From RGIG5612 sp050944475 (lineage in GTDB: Bacteria > Bacillota > Clostridia > Lachnospirales > Lachnospiraceae), in contig JBMNRD010000002.1 in NCBI GenBank assembly GCA_050944475.1, positions 62,001 to 126,000 on the forward strand: 64,000 nucleotides of DNA, written 5' to 3'. Below, one piece after another: positions 43,513-52,407 of the stretch; within the stretch, counting starts at the first letter, position 1; each line of letters opens with the position of its first letter. The notes under the pieces were generated by a model that saw only the letters and a program-made list of their open reading frames with translations, had not been told where the DNA came from and did not search any database. The position numbers and the translations under genes are program-made.

Positions 43513-44085
43513 TTACTCGGCCGAAAAGCTCTTTCTGTTTTTGTAGAAATATTCGATCATCGAAGCGACGGTGAGAATCAAGGCGCCGTACATGCTAATT
43601 ATTGTAACAATATCATAAACAGTAAGCACAATACTCGGCCAGCCCTGTTTTGCAACGAGGGATGCCATGTCGAACGCCATCATGATTGACATGGACATCT
43701 GGAGGCTTGTTTTTGCCTTTCCGAGTCTGCTTGCCGCAAGAACAACTCCTTTACCGGCAAGAATCAGCCGGAAGCCGGAGACAGCAAATTCCCTTGCCAG
43801 AATAATTATACAGATCCAAAACGGCATTTTACCGAGCGCCACAAAGCATATCATTGCGGCCAGCACTAAAATCTTATCCACCAAAGGATCCGCAAATTTG
43901 CCGAAATCTGTTATCTGACCACGCTTTCTTGCAATTATTCCGTCAGCAATATCGGTTAAGCAGGCAAGAGAAAAAATAAAGGTTGCCACATGACTCGAAA
44001 ACGAAAAAAATTCTGTCATCTGAAAGAATACATAAAAAGGAATAAGTATAAGTCTTAAGATCGTCAGTTTATTAGGTAAATTCAT
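43513..44085 (-). CDS. pgsA: CDP-diacylglycerol-glycerol-3-phosphate 3-phosphatidyltransferase
   Basis: PgsA makes phosphatidylglycerol phosphate, the precursor of phosphatidylglycerol. The 190-residue membrane protein carries the CDP-alcohol phosphotransferase motif DGIIARKRGQITDFGKFADP followed by LVDK, with all conserved Asp, Gly and Arg residues. Several hydrophobic helices follow. It begins with MNLPNKLTILRLILIPFYV, the usual start. Its ATG overlaps the stop of the gmk-rpoZ frame by 4 bases, and a terminator follows, so it ends the operon. Confidence 0.96.
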   Translation of the reverse strand: MNLPNKLTILRLILIPFYVFFQMTEFFSFSSHVATFIFSLACLTDIADGIIARKRGQITDFGKFADPLVDKILVLAAMICFVALGKMPFWICIIILAREFAVSGFRLILAGKGVVLAASRLGKAKTSLQMSMSIMMAFDMASLVAKQGWPSIVLTVYDIVTIISMYGALILTVASMIEYFYKNRKSFSAE

Positions 44086-44321
44086 TGTTCACTGTCATTT
44101 CCTAAAATCGTGACTCTCTGCGAATATATCTCGTCAATTGCAATTGAAAGGGGTTTGGAGCTCTCTCCTTCGATAAGAACATCGGCCCCGTCAACAATCT
44201 GGCGCGCCCTCTTGGAAGCTGCCATAACAATTGAATATCTGCTTTGTACAACAGGTTGCTCTCCGCTGTCGGTCTCCGCATTGACTGCATTCATTAAATC
44301 TGTGTAAGATGGATGTAACAT
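44082..44321 (-). CDS. rpoZ: RNA polymerase omega subunit, nested in the gmk frame
   Basis: Omega helps assemble RNA polymerase by folding the beta' subunit. The 79 residues beginning MLHPSYTDLMNAVN contain the family core VVQSRYSIVMAASKRARQI and KPLSIAIDEIYS, and match a free-standing clostridial omega along the full length. An internal AGGAGA at 44329-44334 lies 7 bases before ATG 44321, an ideal ribosome binding site inside the coding sequence. So omega can be made as a separate protein, as a kinase fusion, or as both. The frame with gmk is continuous: I read through the junction codon by codon and found no stop. Confidence 0.88.
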   Translation of the reverse strand: MLHPSYTDLMNAVNAETDSGEQPVVQSRYSIVMAASKRARQIVDGADVLIEGESSKPLSIAIDEIYSQRVTILGNDSEQ

Positions 44322-44906
44322 ATTTCGATCTCCTGATTGAATTTCTTTATTGGTCAGTATGATATTATGCAACAAATCCGCGGATTTTTCAACTACATCA
44401 TTTGTAATGACATAATCATACATTTTTATTTGTTTCAGTTCCTCTTTTGCTCTTGCAAGTCTTTCTTCAATTTCGGCTTCCGTTTCCGAGCCGCGCTGCT
44501 GAAGACGTCTTTGCAGCTCTTCCATACTTGGGGGAACAACAAAGATAAGAACGGCCTTTTTCCAAATCTTTTTAATCTGAAAGGCCCCGTTCACATCAAT
44601 CTCAAAGACAACATTGCGGTTATGGGCAATCTGTCTCATAACCCAGTCCTTGGGGGTGCCGTAATAATTATCGAGATATCTTGCGTACTCAAGCAGCTGC
44701 TTGTTCTCAATCATCTCTTCGAATTCCTCTTTAGTCTTAAAGAAGTATTCGCGTCCCTCCTCTTCACCGGGACGCGGCTCCCTTGTTGTTGCCGAAATGG
44801 ACAAGACATATTCATTGGGATGCCTGGCAAGCAAACTCTTAACAATGGCACCCTTGCCGGCGCCTGACAGTCCAGATAAAACAATAAGACTTCCTTTGTT
44901 ACTCAA
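44082..44906 (-). CDS. gmk: Guanylate kinase fused in frame to RNA polymerase omega
   Basis: The frame encodes a complete guanylate kinase (residues 1-195), with P-loop SGLSGAGKGAIV, SISATTREPRPGEEEGREY, and the lid/NMP region VFEIDVNGAFQIKK, followed without a stop by a complete omega subunit (residues 196-274). Guanylate kinase converts GMP to GDP. I chose TTG 44906, which overlaps the yicC stop by 8 bases and has AGGTG upstream; the product then starts MSNKGSLIVLSG as in the family. Usually gmk and rpoZ are separate neighbours. Gln190 (codon 44337-44339, CAA) is one transition away from TAA, close to where kinases normally end. Omega may also be translated alone. Confidence 0.9.
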   Translation of the reverse strand: MSNKGSLIVLSGLSGAGKGAIVKSLLARHPNEYVLSISATTREPRPGEEEGREYFFKTKEEFEEMIENKQLLEYARYLDNYYGTPKDWVMRQIAHNRNVVFEIDVNGAFQIKKIWKKAVLIFVVPPSMEELQRRLQQRGSETEAEIEERLARAKEELKQIKMYDYVITNDVVEKSADLLHNIILTNKEIQSGDRNMLHPSYTDLMNAVNAETDSGEQPVVQSRYSIVMAASKRARQIVDGADVLIEGESSKPLSIAIDEIYSQRVTILGNDSEQ

Positions 44907-45777
44907 TGTTCTGCACCTGCTCCCTGATTTTCTCAATGCACGTTTTTAACTCAATTCCATTGTTTGTTACGTCAATATCCGATGACTTTGAAAGGATTGT
45001 GTTGGCCTCCCTGTTCATCTCCTGAGCAAGAAAATCCAGGTTCCGCCCTACATCTCCACCTTGTTCAAGAATATCCTTCATATTCTGTATGTGTGCTTTT
45101 AACCTGACAAGCTCCTCGTCCACCGCAATCCTGTCCGCAAATACGGTTACCTCGGCGGCAATGCGACCCTCGTCCATAGTTGCGTTTTCAAGAAAATCCT
45201 TAACACGTTCCGTAAGCTTTGTCTTATAGGCATCAATAATTTGCGGAAGGCGCTCTTCAATGAAATCGACGCTAATGCTCATATCATCAAGCTTCATACA
45301 AATATTTTCCTTGAGAGCATATCCCTCCTTTAGCCTTGAAGATTTGAAATTTTCAAATGCACCTTCAAGCACCGGTTTCAAATCATTCCACAAAGTGGCC
45401 TCATCCTCCACAGGCTCTTCCGTCACCAGTACTTCCGGTGACCTTGCAATCAAAGATACGGTTATGTCATCGGCTAATTCAAAGTCATCTCTGATTTTTG
45501 TATAATACTTGTAATATTCATCTGCCAGTTTACTGTCGAATTTAAGAACCCTAAGCGTATCTGCAAGGCTTTCATAGGTAATAAATATATCAATCTTTCC
45601 CCTCACTGCATATGACTTAAGAAGATTGCGCATTTCAGCCTCAAATGCGTTGAATTTTCTCGGCATTTTAAAACTTAAATCAAGATACTTATGATTTACC
45701 GATTTTAGTTCCACTGTGATTTTCTTCGTACAATCTGCGATTTCAAAACGACCGAAGCCGGTCATGCTGCTTATCAT
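44899..45777 (-). CDS. yicC: YicC family endoribonuclease-like protein
   Basis: YicC (YloC in B. subtilis) is a family linked to RNA turnover; an endoribonuclease activity has been reported for E. coli YicC. The 292-residue protein starts MISSMTGFGR, the family signature, followed by ELKSVNHKYLDLSFKMPR and ends with GRNLDFLAQEMNREANTILSKS and EIEKIREQVQN-like sequence. I chose ATG 45777 behind AAGGA; an upstream in-frame start would lack this fit. It directly precedes gmk, the usual yloC-gmk-rpoZ order of Firmicutes. Confidence 0.94.
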   Translation of the reverse strand: MISSMTGFGRFEIADCTKKITVELKSVNHKYLDLSFKMPRKFNAFEAEMRNLLKSYAVRGKIDIFITYESLADTLRVLKFDSKLADEYYKYYTKIRDDFELADDITVSLIARSPEVLVTEEPVEDEATLWNDLKPVLEGAFENFKSSRLKEGYALKENICMKLDDMSISVDFIEERLPQIIDAYKTKLTERVKDFLENATMDEGRIAAEVTVFADRIAVDEELVRLKAHIQNMKDILEQGGDVGRNLDFLAQEMNREANTILSKSSDIDVTNNGIELKTCIEKIREQVQNIE

Positions 45778-45790
45778 TAAGTTACATCCT

Positions 45791-47266
45791 TCAGTTGAAA
45801 TAGTAATTAAACACCTGCTGAGCGGCATATATGCCCGTAATGCCTGCCTCCTGCATGTTTTCTATCATAGCACAAACCACAAGTGTTTTTCCATCATTTT
45901 CCGCAAATCCGGTAAACCAGGAGTGATCATAATTCTCTCCGTTATCTCCTTGTGTCTCAGCCGTTCCGGTCTTCCCGTATGCAAGGTAATTGCCCTCATA
46001 GTAAAGAATCTGACCTGTGCCCTCGGTTACAACCGCGCGCATGCATTTTTTCATAAATTCGGCCTCGTCTGCATTTAAAAGCCTTGCCGCTTCCTCCGGC
46101 TTAAAGGTCTTAACGGTATTCCCCTTATAGTCTGTTATTTCGGATACAAGATGCGGCTTCATTAACAGGCCTTCATTTGCAATCGCGCAAGTCACCATTG
46201 CAAGATGAACAGGTGAAACGAGTGTCTGTCCCTGTCCGAATACTGTCTGCCCGACCATAAATTCCGATGAGCCTTCCGGGAGCGTATAACTGCTTGCCTT
46301 GCTTGCAATGTCAATAGGCAGCTCACTGTTAAACAGCAGAGAATTGTTTCCGGCTTCAAACAGCTTGAGGTCTAGTTCCATTCCCATTCGGGTGAAGGCG
46401 CAATTACAGGAATTGGCAAAGGCGCTGACAACATCCTGCTCTCCGTGAACTCTTCCGTAAGGACAACTTATAATTGCATCTCCGGCAAGTATACTTCCCT
46501 GACATTCAAAGGTTTTATCGAAAACACCGCTGCCCTTTTCCCGATAATATTCAAGCAAGGTGAAAATTTTGAAGGTGGAACCGGGAGTCAGCGTTCCTTG
46601 AGTTGCTCGATTCAGAAGGACACTGCTATCCTCATCGCTTACAATCTCATCCCAGATTTCACTTATTTCATTCGGGTCAAAGCCGGGATGCGATACCATT
46701 CCCTTTATTTCACATGTGGAGGGGTCAATTGCGATAATTGCACCGGCATTTCTGCCGAGAATATTGTTCATTTGCAGCTGCATGCCCAAATCAAGCGTGG
46801 TAACCATATTGTCACCCATGCTTTTTTCACCGTTGAGTTCATTAAATATCTTACTGAAGATATTTTCGTGGGATGTCAGGAGATAATAATTGTAGGACGA
46901 TTCGATGCCAAGGCCCCCTTTTGCCTCAAAGCCGACCACGTGGGCAAAATCGCTCCCGTAAGGATAAATCCTGACTTCGCCGTCATCATCCTTTTTTTCG
47001 GTATAAGCCAAAACCTCTCCGTCTTCTGCAAGGATGCTGCCGCGAATAACTGCTCTTTTGATTTGGTCGGAACGTTTGTTATAAGGATTGTTAATCACTG
47101 TACTTGCGCTGAAGGTAAGATAATACCCCAAAAAAAACACCATGCCGAAGAAGACGGCTGCGAAAAAAATCGCAACCTTGAAGATATCCTGATTGATAAT
47201 TCGCCTTTTATTCGTTTTTTTCGGTTCAGTATCGGTTTTGGAGGAAATTATCTTATATCTTGCCAT
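45791..47266 (-). CDS. Class B penicillin-binding protein (PbpA/FtsI-like)
   Basis: The 491-residue transpeptidase has a membrane anchor near residues 30-52, a short pedestal and the catalytic domain with STFK at 230-233, SCN at 286-288 and KTGTAE at 432-437. It lacks PASTA domains. It is partnered with the SEDS protein encoded just upstream, so the two probably form a polymerase-transpeptidase pair in addition to RodA-PBP2. The start is taken as ATG 47266, with AGGTG six bases upstream; GTG 47275 is an alternative. It overlaps the SEDS gene by 14 bases. Confidence 0.9.
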   Translation of the reverse strand: MARYKIISSKTDTEPKKTNKRRIINQDIFKVAIFFAAVFFGMVFFLGYYLTFSASTVINNPYNKRSDQIKRAVIRGSILAEDGEVLAYTEKKDDDGEVRIYPYGSDFAHVVGFEAKGGLGIESSYNYYLLTSHENIFSKIFNELNGEKSMGDNMVTTLDLGMQLQMNNILGRNAGAIIAIDPSTCEIKGMVSHPGFDPNEISEIWDEIVSDEDSSVLLNRATQGTLTPGSTFKIFTLLEYYREKGSGVFDKTFECQGSILAGDAIISCPYGRVHGEQDVVSAFANSCNCAFTRMGMELDLKLFEAGNNSLLFNSELPIDIASKASSYTLPEGSSEFMVGQTVFGQGQTLVSPVHLAMVTCAIANEGLLMKPHLVSEITDYKGNTVKTFKPEEAARLLNADEAEFMKKCMRAVVTEGTGQILYYEGNYLAYGKTGTAETQGDNGENYDHSWFTGFAENDGKTLVVCAMIENMQEAGITGIYAAQQVFNYYFN

Positions 47267-48659
47267 CATCTTCACCTATTGCATCATTCTGGTATTTTAA
47301 GATAACCCTGTCGGAGGTGATTGACTTATCCTGAACAGCATCATCCTCTGAAATAACATAGATTGCCTGTATAACACCCACTACAATCATGGAGGCTATG
47401 ATTGATGTACCTCCGCTCGAAATAAACGGAAGATTGATGCCCGTTGACGGAATCATTTTTATTGCACCTCCTACGGTCAGGAACACTTGAAAGCCGTAAG
47501 AGGCACCGAGTCCGAAAGCAACAAGTTTATAGAAGGGTTTGCTGACTCTTATGGCAACTTTAAATGCCATAAGCACAAAACTAAGGCAAAGCATTATAAG
47601 GAAAATTGCAAAAATTGCTCCCATTTCCTCTGAAATCGCCGAAAAAACAAAATCATTTGCAACTTTCGGAATTGATGCCGGACGACCGTTGTACAGGCCA
47701 AGGCCGAGCCAGCCGCCTGTGCCGAGAGCAAACAATGACTGGGTAATCTGGTACCCTCTATTGTCGATGTCCGCCCAGGGATTCAGCCAGACATCGACTC
47801 TGACTCTGACATGCGAGAACAGCATATAGGCCAGGATGCATGCGAAAACAAATACCACGGCTCCTATAATAATATATCTTAACTTCTTTGTGGCAACATA
47901 GAGCATCATCACATATACGACCGCAAGCAGTAAAGCCGTTCCGAGATCGCTGCAAAACACGAGGATTATGATATAAGCCCCGCCGGCAAGAGCGGTAAAC
48001 AATACAGTTTTGAAGTTGTTTTCTTTGTTAAATGCCGCGGCAACAAAAAGAACAAATAAAATCTTCACCAGCTCAAACGGCTGGAATGAAAAGAAACCGA
48101 GATCAATTGAAATTTTGGCTCCGTAACTGAGCTGAGCAAAAATCAGAACGGCAATCAGCAATGCTGCGCCGACGCCGCAGTAAACCCATGTAAGCTTATG
48201 AAGCCATGTGATTTTCTTGCATGAAAACTGCCCCGCGAGAAAAATAATCGTTCCGGCGACAATAAAAATAAAATGTCTTACGCCGATGTTAAAGGAAAGC
48301 CGTGTCTGAATGATGAGTCCTACCGCTATCAGCATACATGTAATATTCTGAAGCCCCCGGCTTAAGGAAACAAACCGCGGAATGACAACCATCATAGCCG
48401 TAAAATATATAACATGGGCAAGGTACAGCCACAATACGGAAACGGTCCTGGCACCTGCCTCTGTCCCCCTTCTGATATTAATAAAAATGGAAAGAAATGC
48501 CAGCGCATGTACTGTGTAAACAAACACCGTCTGAAACACCTCTATTCTCTTTTTTTTCTTTGGAAGAGTATCAAGCTGTCCGAGGAAGGATTCGTATGTA
48601 AATAATGCAAAGAGAAGCATTATCAGATATTTTGAAACTATCAGAATAAAATCAGTCAT
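47253..48659 (-). CDS. FtsW/RodA/SpoVE-type SEDS protein, N-terminally extended
   Basis: The 468-residue membrane protein has the SEDS signature blocks FFSFQPFELVKILFVLFVAA, FCSDLGTALLLAVV (with the essential Asp), NDFVFSAISEEMG and GGAIKMIPSTGINLPFISSGGTS. It is longer than RodA in this window by about 85 residues, mostly extra N-terminal helices. Pairing with a class B PBP gene downstream suggests a second peptidoglycan synthase complex; whether it acts in septation or sporulation cannot be decided. It overlaps ruvB by 8 bases and the PBP gene by 14. Confidence 0.9.
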   Translation of the reverse strand: MTDFILIVSKYLIMLLFALFTYESFLGQLDTLPKKKKRIEVFQTVFVYTVHALAFLSIFINIRRGTEAGARTVSVLWLYLAHVIYFTAMMVVIPRFVSLSRGLQNITCMLIAVGLIIQTRLSFNIGVRHFIFIVAGTIIFLAGQFSCKKITWLHKLTWVYCGVGAALLIAVLIFAQLSYGAKISIDLGFFSFQPFELVKILFVLFVAAAFNKENNFKTVLFTALAGGAYIIILVFCSDLGTALLLAVVYVMMLYVATKKLRYIIIGAVVFVFACILAYMLFSHVRVRVDVWLNPWADIDNRGYQITQSLFALGTGGWLGLGLYNGRPASIPKVANDFVFSAISEEMGAIFAIFLIMLCLSFVLMAFKVAIRVSKPFYKLVAFGLGASYGFQVFLTVGGAIKMIPSTGINLPFISSGGTSIIASMIVVGVIQAIYVISEDDAVQDKSITSDRVILKYQNDAIGEDDGKI

Positions 48660-49653
48660 GCTTTATGTTTAAATGCTCGTATGCGCCTTCCGTAACAACT
48701 CTGCCCCTCGGGGTCCTGTTTATAAATCCCTTCTTAACCAGATATGGTTCATAAACGTCCTCAATTGTACCTGCATCCTCACCAATGGCTACCGCAAGTG
48801 TATCAATCCCCACAGGGCCGCCGCCGAATTTGAAAATCATTGTATTCAGAATGGTCCTGTCCGTCATATCCAGGCCTTCCGCATCGACATCAAGCAGATT
48901 AAGAGCTTCATCGGTTATATTTCTGTCAATATTGCCGTCATATCTTACTTGAGCAAAATCTCTTACCCGCTTAAGCATTCTGTTTGCAATTCTCGGTGTT
49001 CCGCGACTTCTTAGACCTATTTCCAATGCGCCTTCTGCATCAATTTCAACCCCCAATTTTTTGGCCGAATTCCTGACGATAATTGCCAGTTCTTCGGGCT
49101 CGTAAAACTGCATTCTATGTACCACACCGAATCTGTCGCGAAGAGGGGCCGATAAAAGCCCGGCTCTGGTTGTGGCGCCAATCAGGGTAAATCTAGGAAG
49201 ATTAATATGAATAGTATCAGCCGCACTACCCTTTCCGGCCACAACATTTATGACGTAATCCTCCATAGCGGAATAAAGCGTTTCCTCAACAGGCTTGTTG
49301 AGCCTGTGAATCTCGTCAATAAACAGAACATCTCCTTCGTTGAGCCTGCGAATAATTGCCGCAATCTCGCCCGGAATTTCAATTGCGGGACCGGAAATAA
49401 CACGAATATTTGCATTCATTTCATTGGCAATAATATTGGCAAGTGTTGTTTTACCAAGTCCCGGAGAACCGTAGAAAAGTATATGATCAATCGGCTCGTT
49501 TCGTTTTTTGGCTGCCTGAATATATATCTCCAGGTTTTCTTTTATCTTTTCCTGGCCGATATAATCTTTTAACAGTCTGGGTCTGAGATTATTCTCAAGC
49601 TCGACCTCCTGTGCGTTATTTATTGTTGTATTGATTGTTTTGTTTCTGCCCAT
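48652..49653 (-). CDS. ruvB: Holliday junction branch migration ATPase RuvB
   Basis: RuvB is the AAA+ motor of Holliday junction migration. The 333-residue protein has LRPRLLKDYIGQEKIKENL at the N-terminus, Walker A GSPGLGKTTLA, Walker B VLFIDEIHRLN, the sensor GATTRAGLLSAPLRDRFG and the C-terminal winged helix ending FINRTPRGRVVTE. It lies 21 bases after ruvA. No ruvC is present in the window, as in many Firmicutes that use RecU or YqgF-like resolvases. Confidence 0.98.
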   Translation of the reverse strand: MGRNKTINTTINNAQEVELENNLRPRLLKDYIGQEKIKENLEIYIQAAKKRNEPIDHILFYGSPGLGKTTLANIIANEMNANIRVISGPAIEIPGEIAAIIRRLNEGDVLFIDEIHRLNKPVEETLYSAMEDYVINVVAGKGSAADTIHINLPRFTLIGATTRAGLLSAPLRDRFGVVHRMQFYEPEELAIIVRNSAKKLGVEIDAEGALEIGLRSRGTPRIANRMLKRVRDFAQVRYDGNIDRNITDEALNLLDVDAEGLDMTDRTILNTMIFKFGGGPVGIDTLAVAIGEDAGTIEDVYEPYLVKKGFINRTPRGRVVTEGAYEHLNIKHD

Positions 49654-49674
49654 TGTGATTTGCCTGCTTTTTAT

Positions 49675-50283
49675 CTACTCAATGACACCAAGCGCCAGGC
49701 TTACAAGTTCGGATGATGTCATCCCTTCAGTTATCTCAATTCGGTTAATAGCCTTGACACTGGCGGTTCTTCCGAACCCGAGCACTTCCAATGCTTCGAT
49801 TGCCTCGGATGTAATTGATGAGCTGCTTCCTGCCGCGGAGCCTGCATCTGACGGGATGCTCTCGCCTCTTAAAAGTAAATCCTTGTCAATTTTGCTTTTT
49901 AACTCCACGATGATTTTTTGGGCTGTTTTGCTTCCGACGCCCTTGGCTACCGATATGAGCTTCGCATCTTCTGCCGCAATGGCCATTTTAAGCTCGTCGA
50001 CACCGATTGATGACAATATGCCTATTGCGCCTTTTGGGCCGACTCCGCTTACAGTAATCAGCATTTTGAACATATTAAGTTCGTTTCTTGATAAAAAACC
50101 GAAAAGGGATACGTCATCTTCTCTGACCGACATATATGTGTATACCCTGACATCGGTATCATTGACGCCTAATTTATACAAAGATGATCCGGGCATAATT
50201 ATATTATATCCTACACCGTTATTTTCCAGAACAATTAAACCTTCGCTGACAGCCGTAACTGTCCCGATTATATAGCCTATCAT
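49675..50283 (-). CDS. ruvA: Holliday junction DNA-binding protein RuvA
   Basis: RuvA forms tetramers on four-way junctions and loads RuvB. The 202-residue protein has the N-terminal OB domain (MIGYIIGTVTAVSEGLIVLE), two helix-hairpin-helix motifs (LITVSGVGPKGAIGILS and LISVAKGVGSKTAQKIIVEL) and a small C-terminal RuvB-binding domain after a serine-rich linker. Standard in length and order. It starts 37 bases after tpiA with no visible terminator, and I see no SOS box in front of it. Confidence 0.97.
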   Translation of the reverse strand: MIGYIIGTVTAVSEGLIVLENNGVGYNIIMPGSSLYKLGVNDTDVRVYTYMSVREDDVSLFGFLSRNELNMFKMLITVSGVGPKGAIGILSSIGVDELKMAIAAEDAKLISVAKGVGSKTAQKIIVELKSKIDKDLLLRGESIPSDAGSAAGSSSSITSEAIEALEVLGFGRTASVKAINRIEITEGMTSSELVSLALGVIE

Positions 50284-50320
50284 AGCCGAGCAACCCCTTT
50301 TTGATATATCTTTAAGTTAA

Positions 50321-51064
50321 TTATGCGTTAACAATTTTACCGAAGTCCGGCTTTAAGCTGGCGCTGCCTACCAGTCCGCCGTCAATATCAGGCATGGAAA
50401 ATAACTCTGCTGCAGTGTCTCCGGTTACACTTCCGCCGTACTGAATGCGAACAGCCTCGGCTGCATCTGTGCCGTAAACTTCAGACACACAGGCACGAAT
50501 TGCACCGCAAACCTCCTGAGCTTGCTCGGATGTTGCCACAACACCTGTCCCGATAGCCCAAATCGGCTCATAAGCAATTACGGCCTTTTGAATCTGCTCT
50601 GCTTCAAGGCCTTTAAGTGCAATTTTAATCTGCATGCAAACCCACTCCAAGGTGACGCCCTGTTCTCTTTGTTCAAGGGTCTCGCCGCAGCAGATAATCG
50701 GTGTAAGACCGTATTCAAAGGCTTTAAGAACCTTTTTGTTTACTGTTTCGTCGGTTTCCGCAAAATACTGTCTTCTTTCCGAATGTCCTATAATTACATA
50801 TTTGACGCCGGCATCTACAAGCATTGCGGGTGCAATTTCCCCTGTGAAAGCGCCCTTGTCTTCAAAATGCATATTTTCCGCACCGATTGCCACGTTGGTT
50901 CCCTTTGTCAATTTCACCGCACAGGGGATATCAATGGCCGGTACGCAAAACACTACATCAACATCATCGTTTTGAACGAGCGGTATAAGTTCATTAATCA
51001 GGGCCGCTGCCTCTGACGGTGTCTTATTCATTTTCCAGTTTCCTGCAACAATTCTTCTTCTCAT
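50321..51064 (-). CDS. tpiA: Triose-phosphate isomerase
   Basis: TpiA interconverts dihydroxyacetone phosphate and glyceraldehyde-3-phosphate. The 247-residue protein has the substrate-binding Lys in AGNWKMNKT, the catalytic His in VIIGHSERRQYF, the catalytic Glu in AYEPIWAIGTG (loop 6 follows) and the phosphate-binding IQYGGSVTG. It lies 21 bases after pgk; gap is not in the window. Its product pool also feeds GpsA and MgsA encoded elsewhere in this window. Confidence 0.98.
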   Translation of the reverse strand: MRRRIVAGNWKMNKTPSEAAALINELIPLVQNDDVDVVFCVPAIDIPCAVKLTKGTNVAIGAENMHFEDKGAFTGEIAPAMLVDAGVKYVIIGHSERRQYFAETDETVNKKVLKAFEYGLTPIICCGETLEQREQGVTLEWVCMQIKIALKGLEAEQIQKAVIAYEPIWAIGTGVVATSEQAQEVCGAIRACVSEVYGTDAAEAVRIQYGGSVTGDTAAELFSMPDIDGGLVGSASLKPDFGKIVNA

Positions 51065-51085
51065 TACCTTATCCTCAATTATTAA

Positions 51086-52279
51086 TTATTTATCATTCAT
51101 AGCATCAACACCCGGAAGTATCTTTCCCTCGAGGAATTCCAAAGAAGCACCTCCGCCAGTGGAAATATGGGTCATCTTGTCGACAAATCCCATCTGATTG
51201 ACGGCAGCCGCGCTGTCTCCGCCGCCTATAATTGTAATTGCGTCCATGTTGCTAAGAAGCGCAGCAATGGCCTTTGTGCCTTGTGCGAAATTGGGAATCT
51301 CGAATACACCCATAGGTCCGTTCCAGATAACAGTCTTAGCAGGCATAATTGCTTTTGCGAAGCTCTCAATGGAGTCCTCACCGATATCAAGTCCCATCAT
51401 GTCGTCCGGAATATTCATAATATCGACGGTCTCGAAAGGAACGTCCCCGGAGAATTCTTTGGCAGCGAGTGTATCTGTAGGAAGAACCAGAGTCACTCCT
51501 TTATCCTTTGCATACTGAGTCATCTTCTTCGCGTAATCAATATAATCATCCTCAACAAGGCTCTTGCCGACCTTGCCTCCCATAGCCTTGATGAATGTAT
51601 ATGCCATGCCTCCGCCGATTACAAGAATATCAACCTTGTTAAGAAGATTTTCGATAACCGAAATTTTTGATGAAACCTTTGACCCGCCGAGGATTGCGGC
51701 AAACGGACGCTTAGGACTGTCAACAGCATTTCCAAGAAAATCAATCTCTTTTTGCATCAGATAGCCGACAACTGATGTGCCAACAAAAGAAGCCACGCCT
51801 GTCGTGGAACAGTGAGCTCTGTGGGCCGACCCGAATGCGTCATTTACAAAAATGTCCGCTAAAGAGGCAAGCTCTTTAGAGAAGTGCTCATCATTTTTCT
51901 CTTCTTCAGGACGGAATCTGGTGTTCTCCAAAAGAACCACATCGCCTTCACTCATTGCAGCAATTGCGGCCTTTGCATTGTCTCCGACAACAGTATCATC
52001 CTTGGCAAAAACCACGCTCTTCCCAAGAAGTTCAGATAGTCTTGCGGCAACCGGAGCCAGCGACATCTCTTCATTCGGCTGCCCCTTCGGTTTTCCGAGG
52101 TGCGAACAAAGAATTATCTTCCCGCCGTCAGCTATCAGTTTTTTAATTGTCGGCAATACCGCAGCAATGCGCGTGTCATCAGTAATAACACCGTCTTGCA
52201 GCGGCACGTTAAAATCGCATCTGACCAGAGTTCTTAAACCCTTTACATTTACATCATCAATCGTTTTCTTGTTTAACAT
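51086..52279 (-). CDS. pgk: Phosphoglycerate kinase
   Basis: Pgk transfers phosphate from 1,3-bisphosphoglycerate to ADP in glycolysis. The 397-residue protein shows RTLVRCDFNVPLQDG, the LCSHLGKPKG block, VNDAFGSAHRAHCSTTG, LGGSKVSSKISVIENLL, and the C-terminal nucleotide site IIGGGDSAAAVNQMG and HISTGGGASLEFLEGK. It starts what may be a long transcript through tpiA, ruvAB and the SEDS-PBP genes, since no terminator is seen between tpiA and ruvA. Confidence 0.98.
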   Translation of the reverse strand: MLNKKTIDDVNVKGLRTLVRCDFNVPLQDGVITDDTRIAAVLPTIKKLIADGGKIILCSHLGKPKGQPNEEMSLAPVAARLSELLGKSVVFAKDDTVVGDNAKAAIAAMSEGDVVLLENTRFRPEEEKNDEHFSKELASLADIFVNDAFGSAHRAHCSTTGVASFVGTSVVGYLMQKEIDFLGNAVDSPKRPFAAILGGSKVSSKISVIENLLNKVDILVIGGGMAYTFIKAMGGKVGKSLVEDDYIDYAKKMTQYAKDKGVTLVLPTDTLAAKEFSGDVPFETVDIMNIPDDMMGLDIGEDSIESFAKAIMPAKTVIWNGPMGVFEIPNFAQGTKAIAALLSNMDAITIIGGGDSAAAVNQMGFVDKMTHISTGGGASLEFLEGKILPGVDAMNDK

Positions 52280-52298
52280 ATTTTTTCTCCAAAATTTC

Positions 52299-52327
52299 TA
52301 TATAACAATATAACGTGCGTTTGTCAG
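52299..52327 (-). promoter_or_regulatory. Candidate promoter of pgk-tpiA
   Basis: The minus strand has CTGACA, a 17-base spacer and TATATA, close to the pgk start. Confidence 0.5.
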
Positions 52328-52407
52328 TAAAAACTTTCTAATTATGATAACATAATCACACTTTATTTTGAAGATTAGTTTTTGCATTTACAGACAAGGT
52401 TATCCTT

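Noticed and set aside
46445..47305. Plus-strand frame of 286 codons opposite the PBP gene
   Set aside because: Long, but entirely antisense to a PBP with all catalytic motifs; no promoter or ribosome site.
50284..50320. SOS box or promoter in front of ruvAB
   Set aside because: The 37-base gap has no CGAAC/GTTCG half-sites and no clear promoter hexamers.
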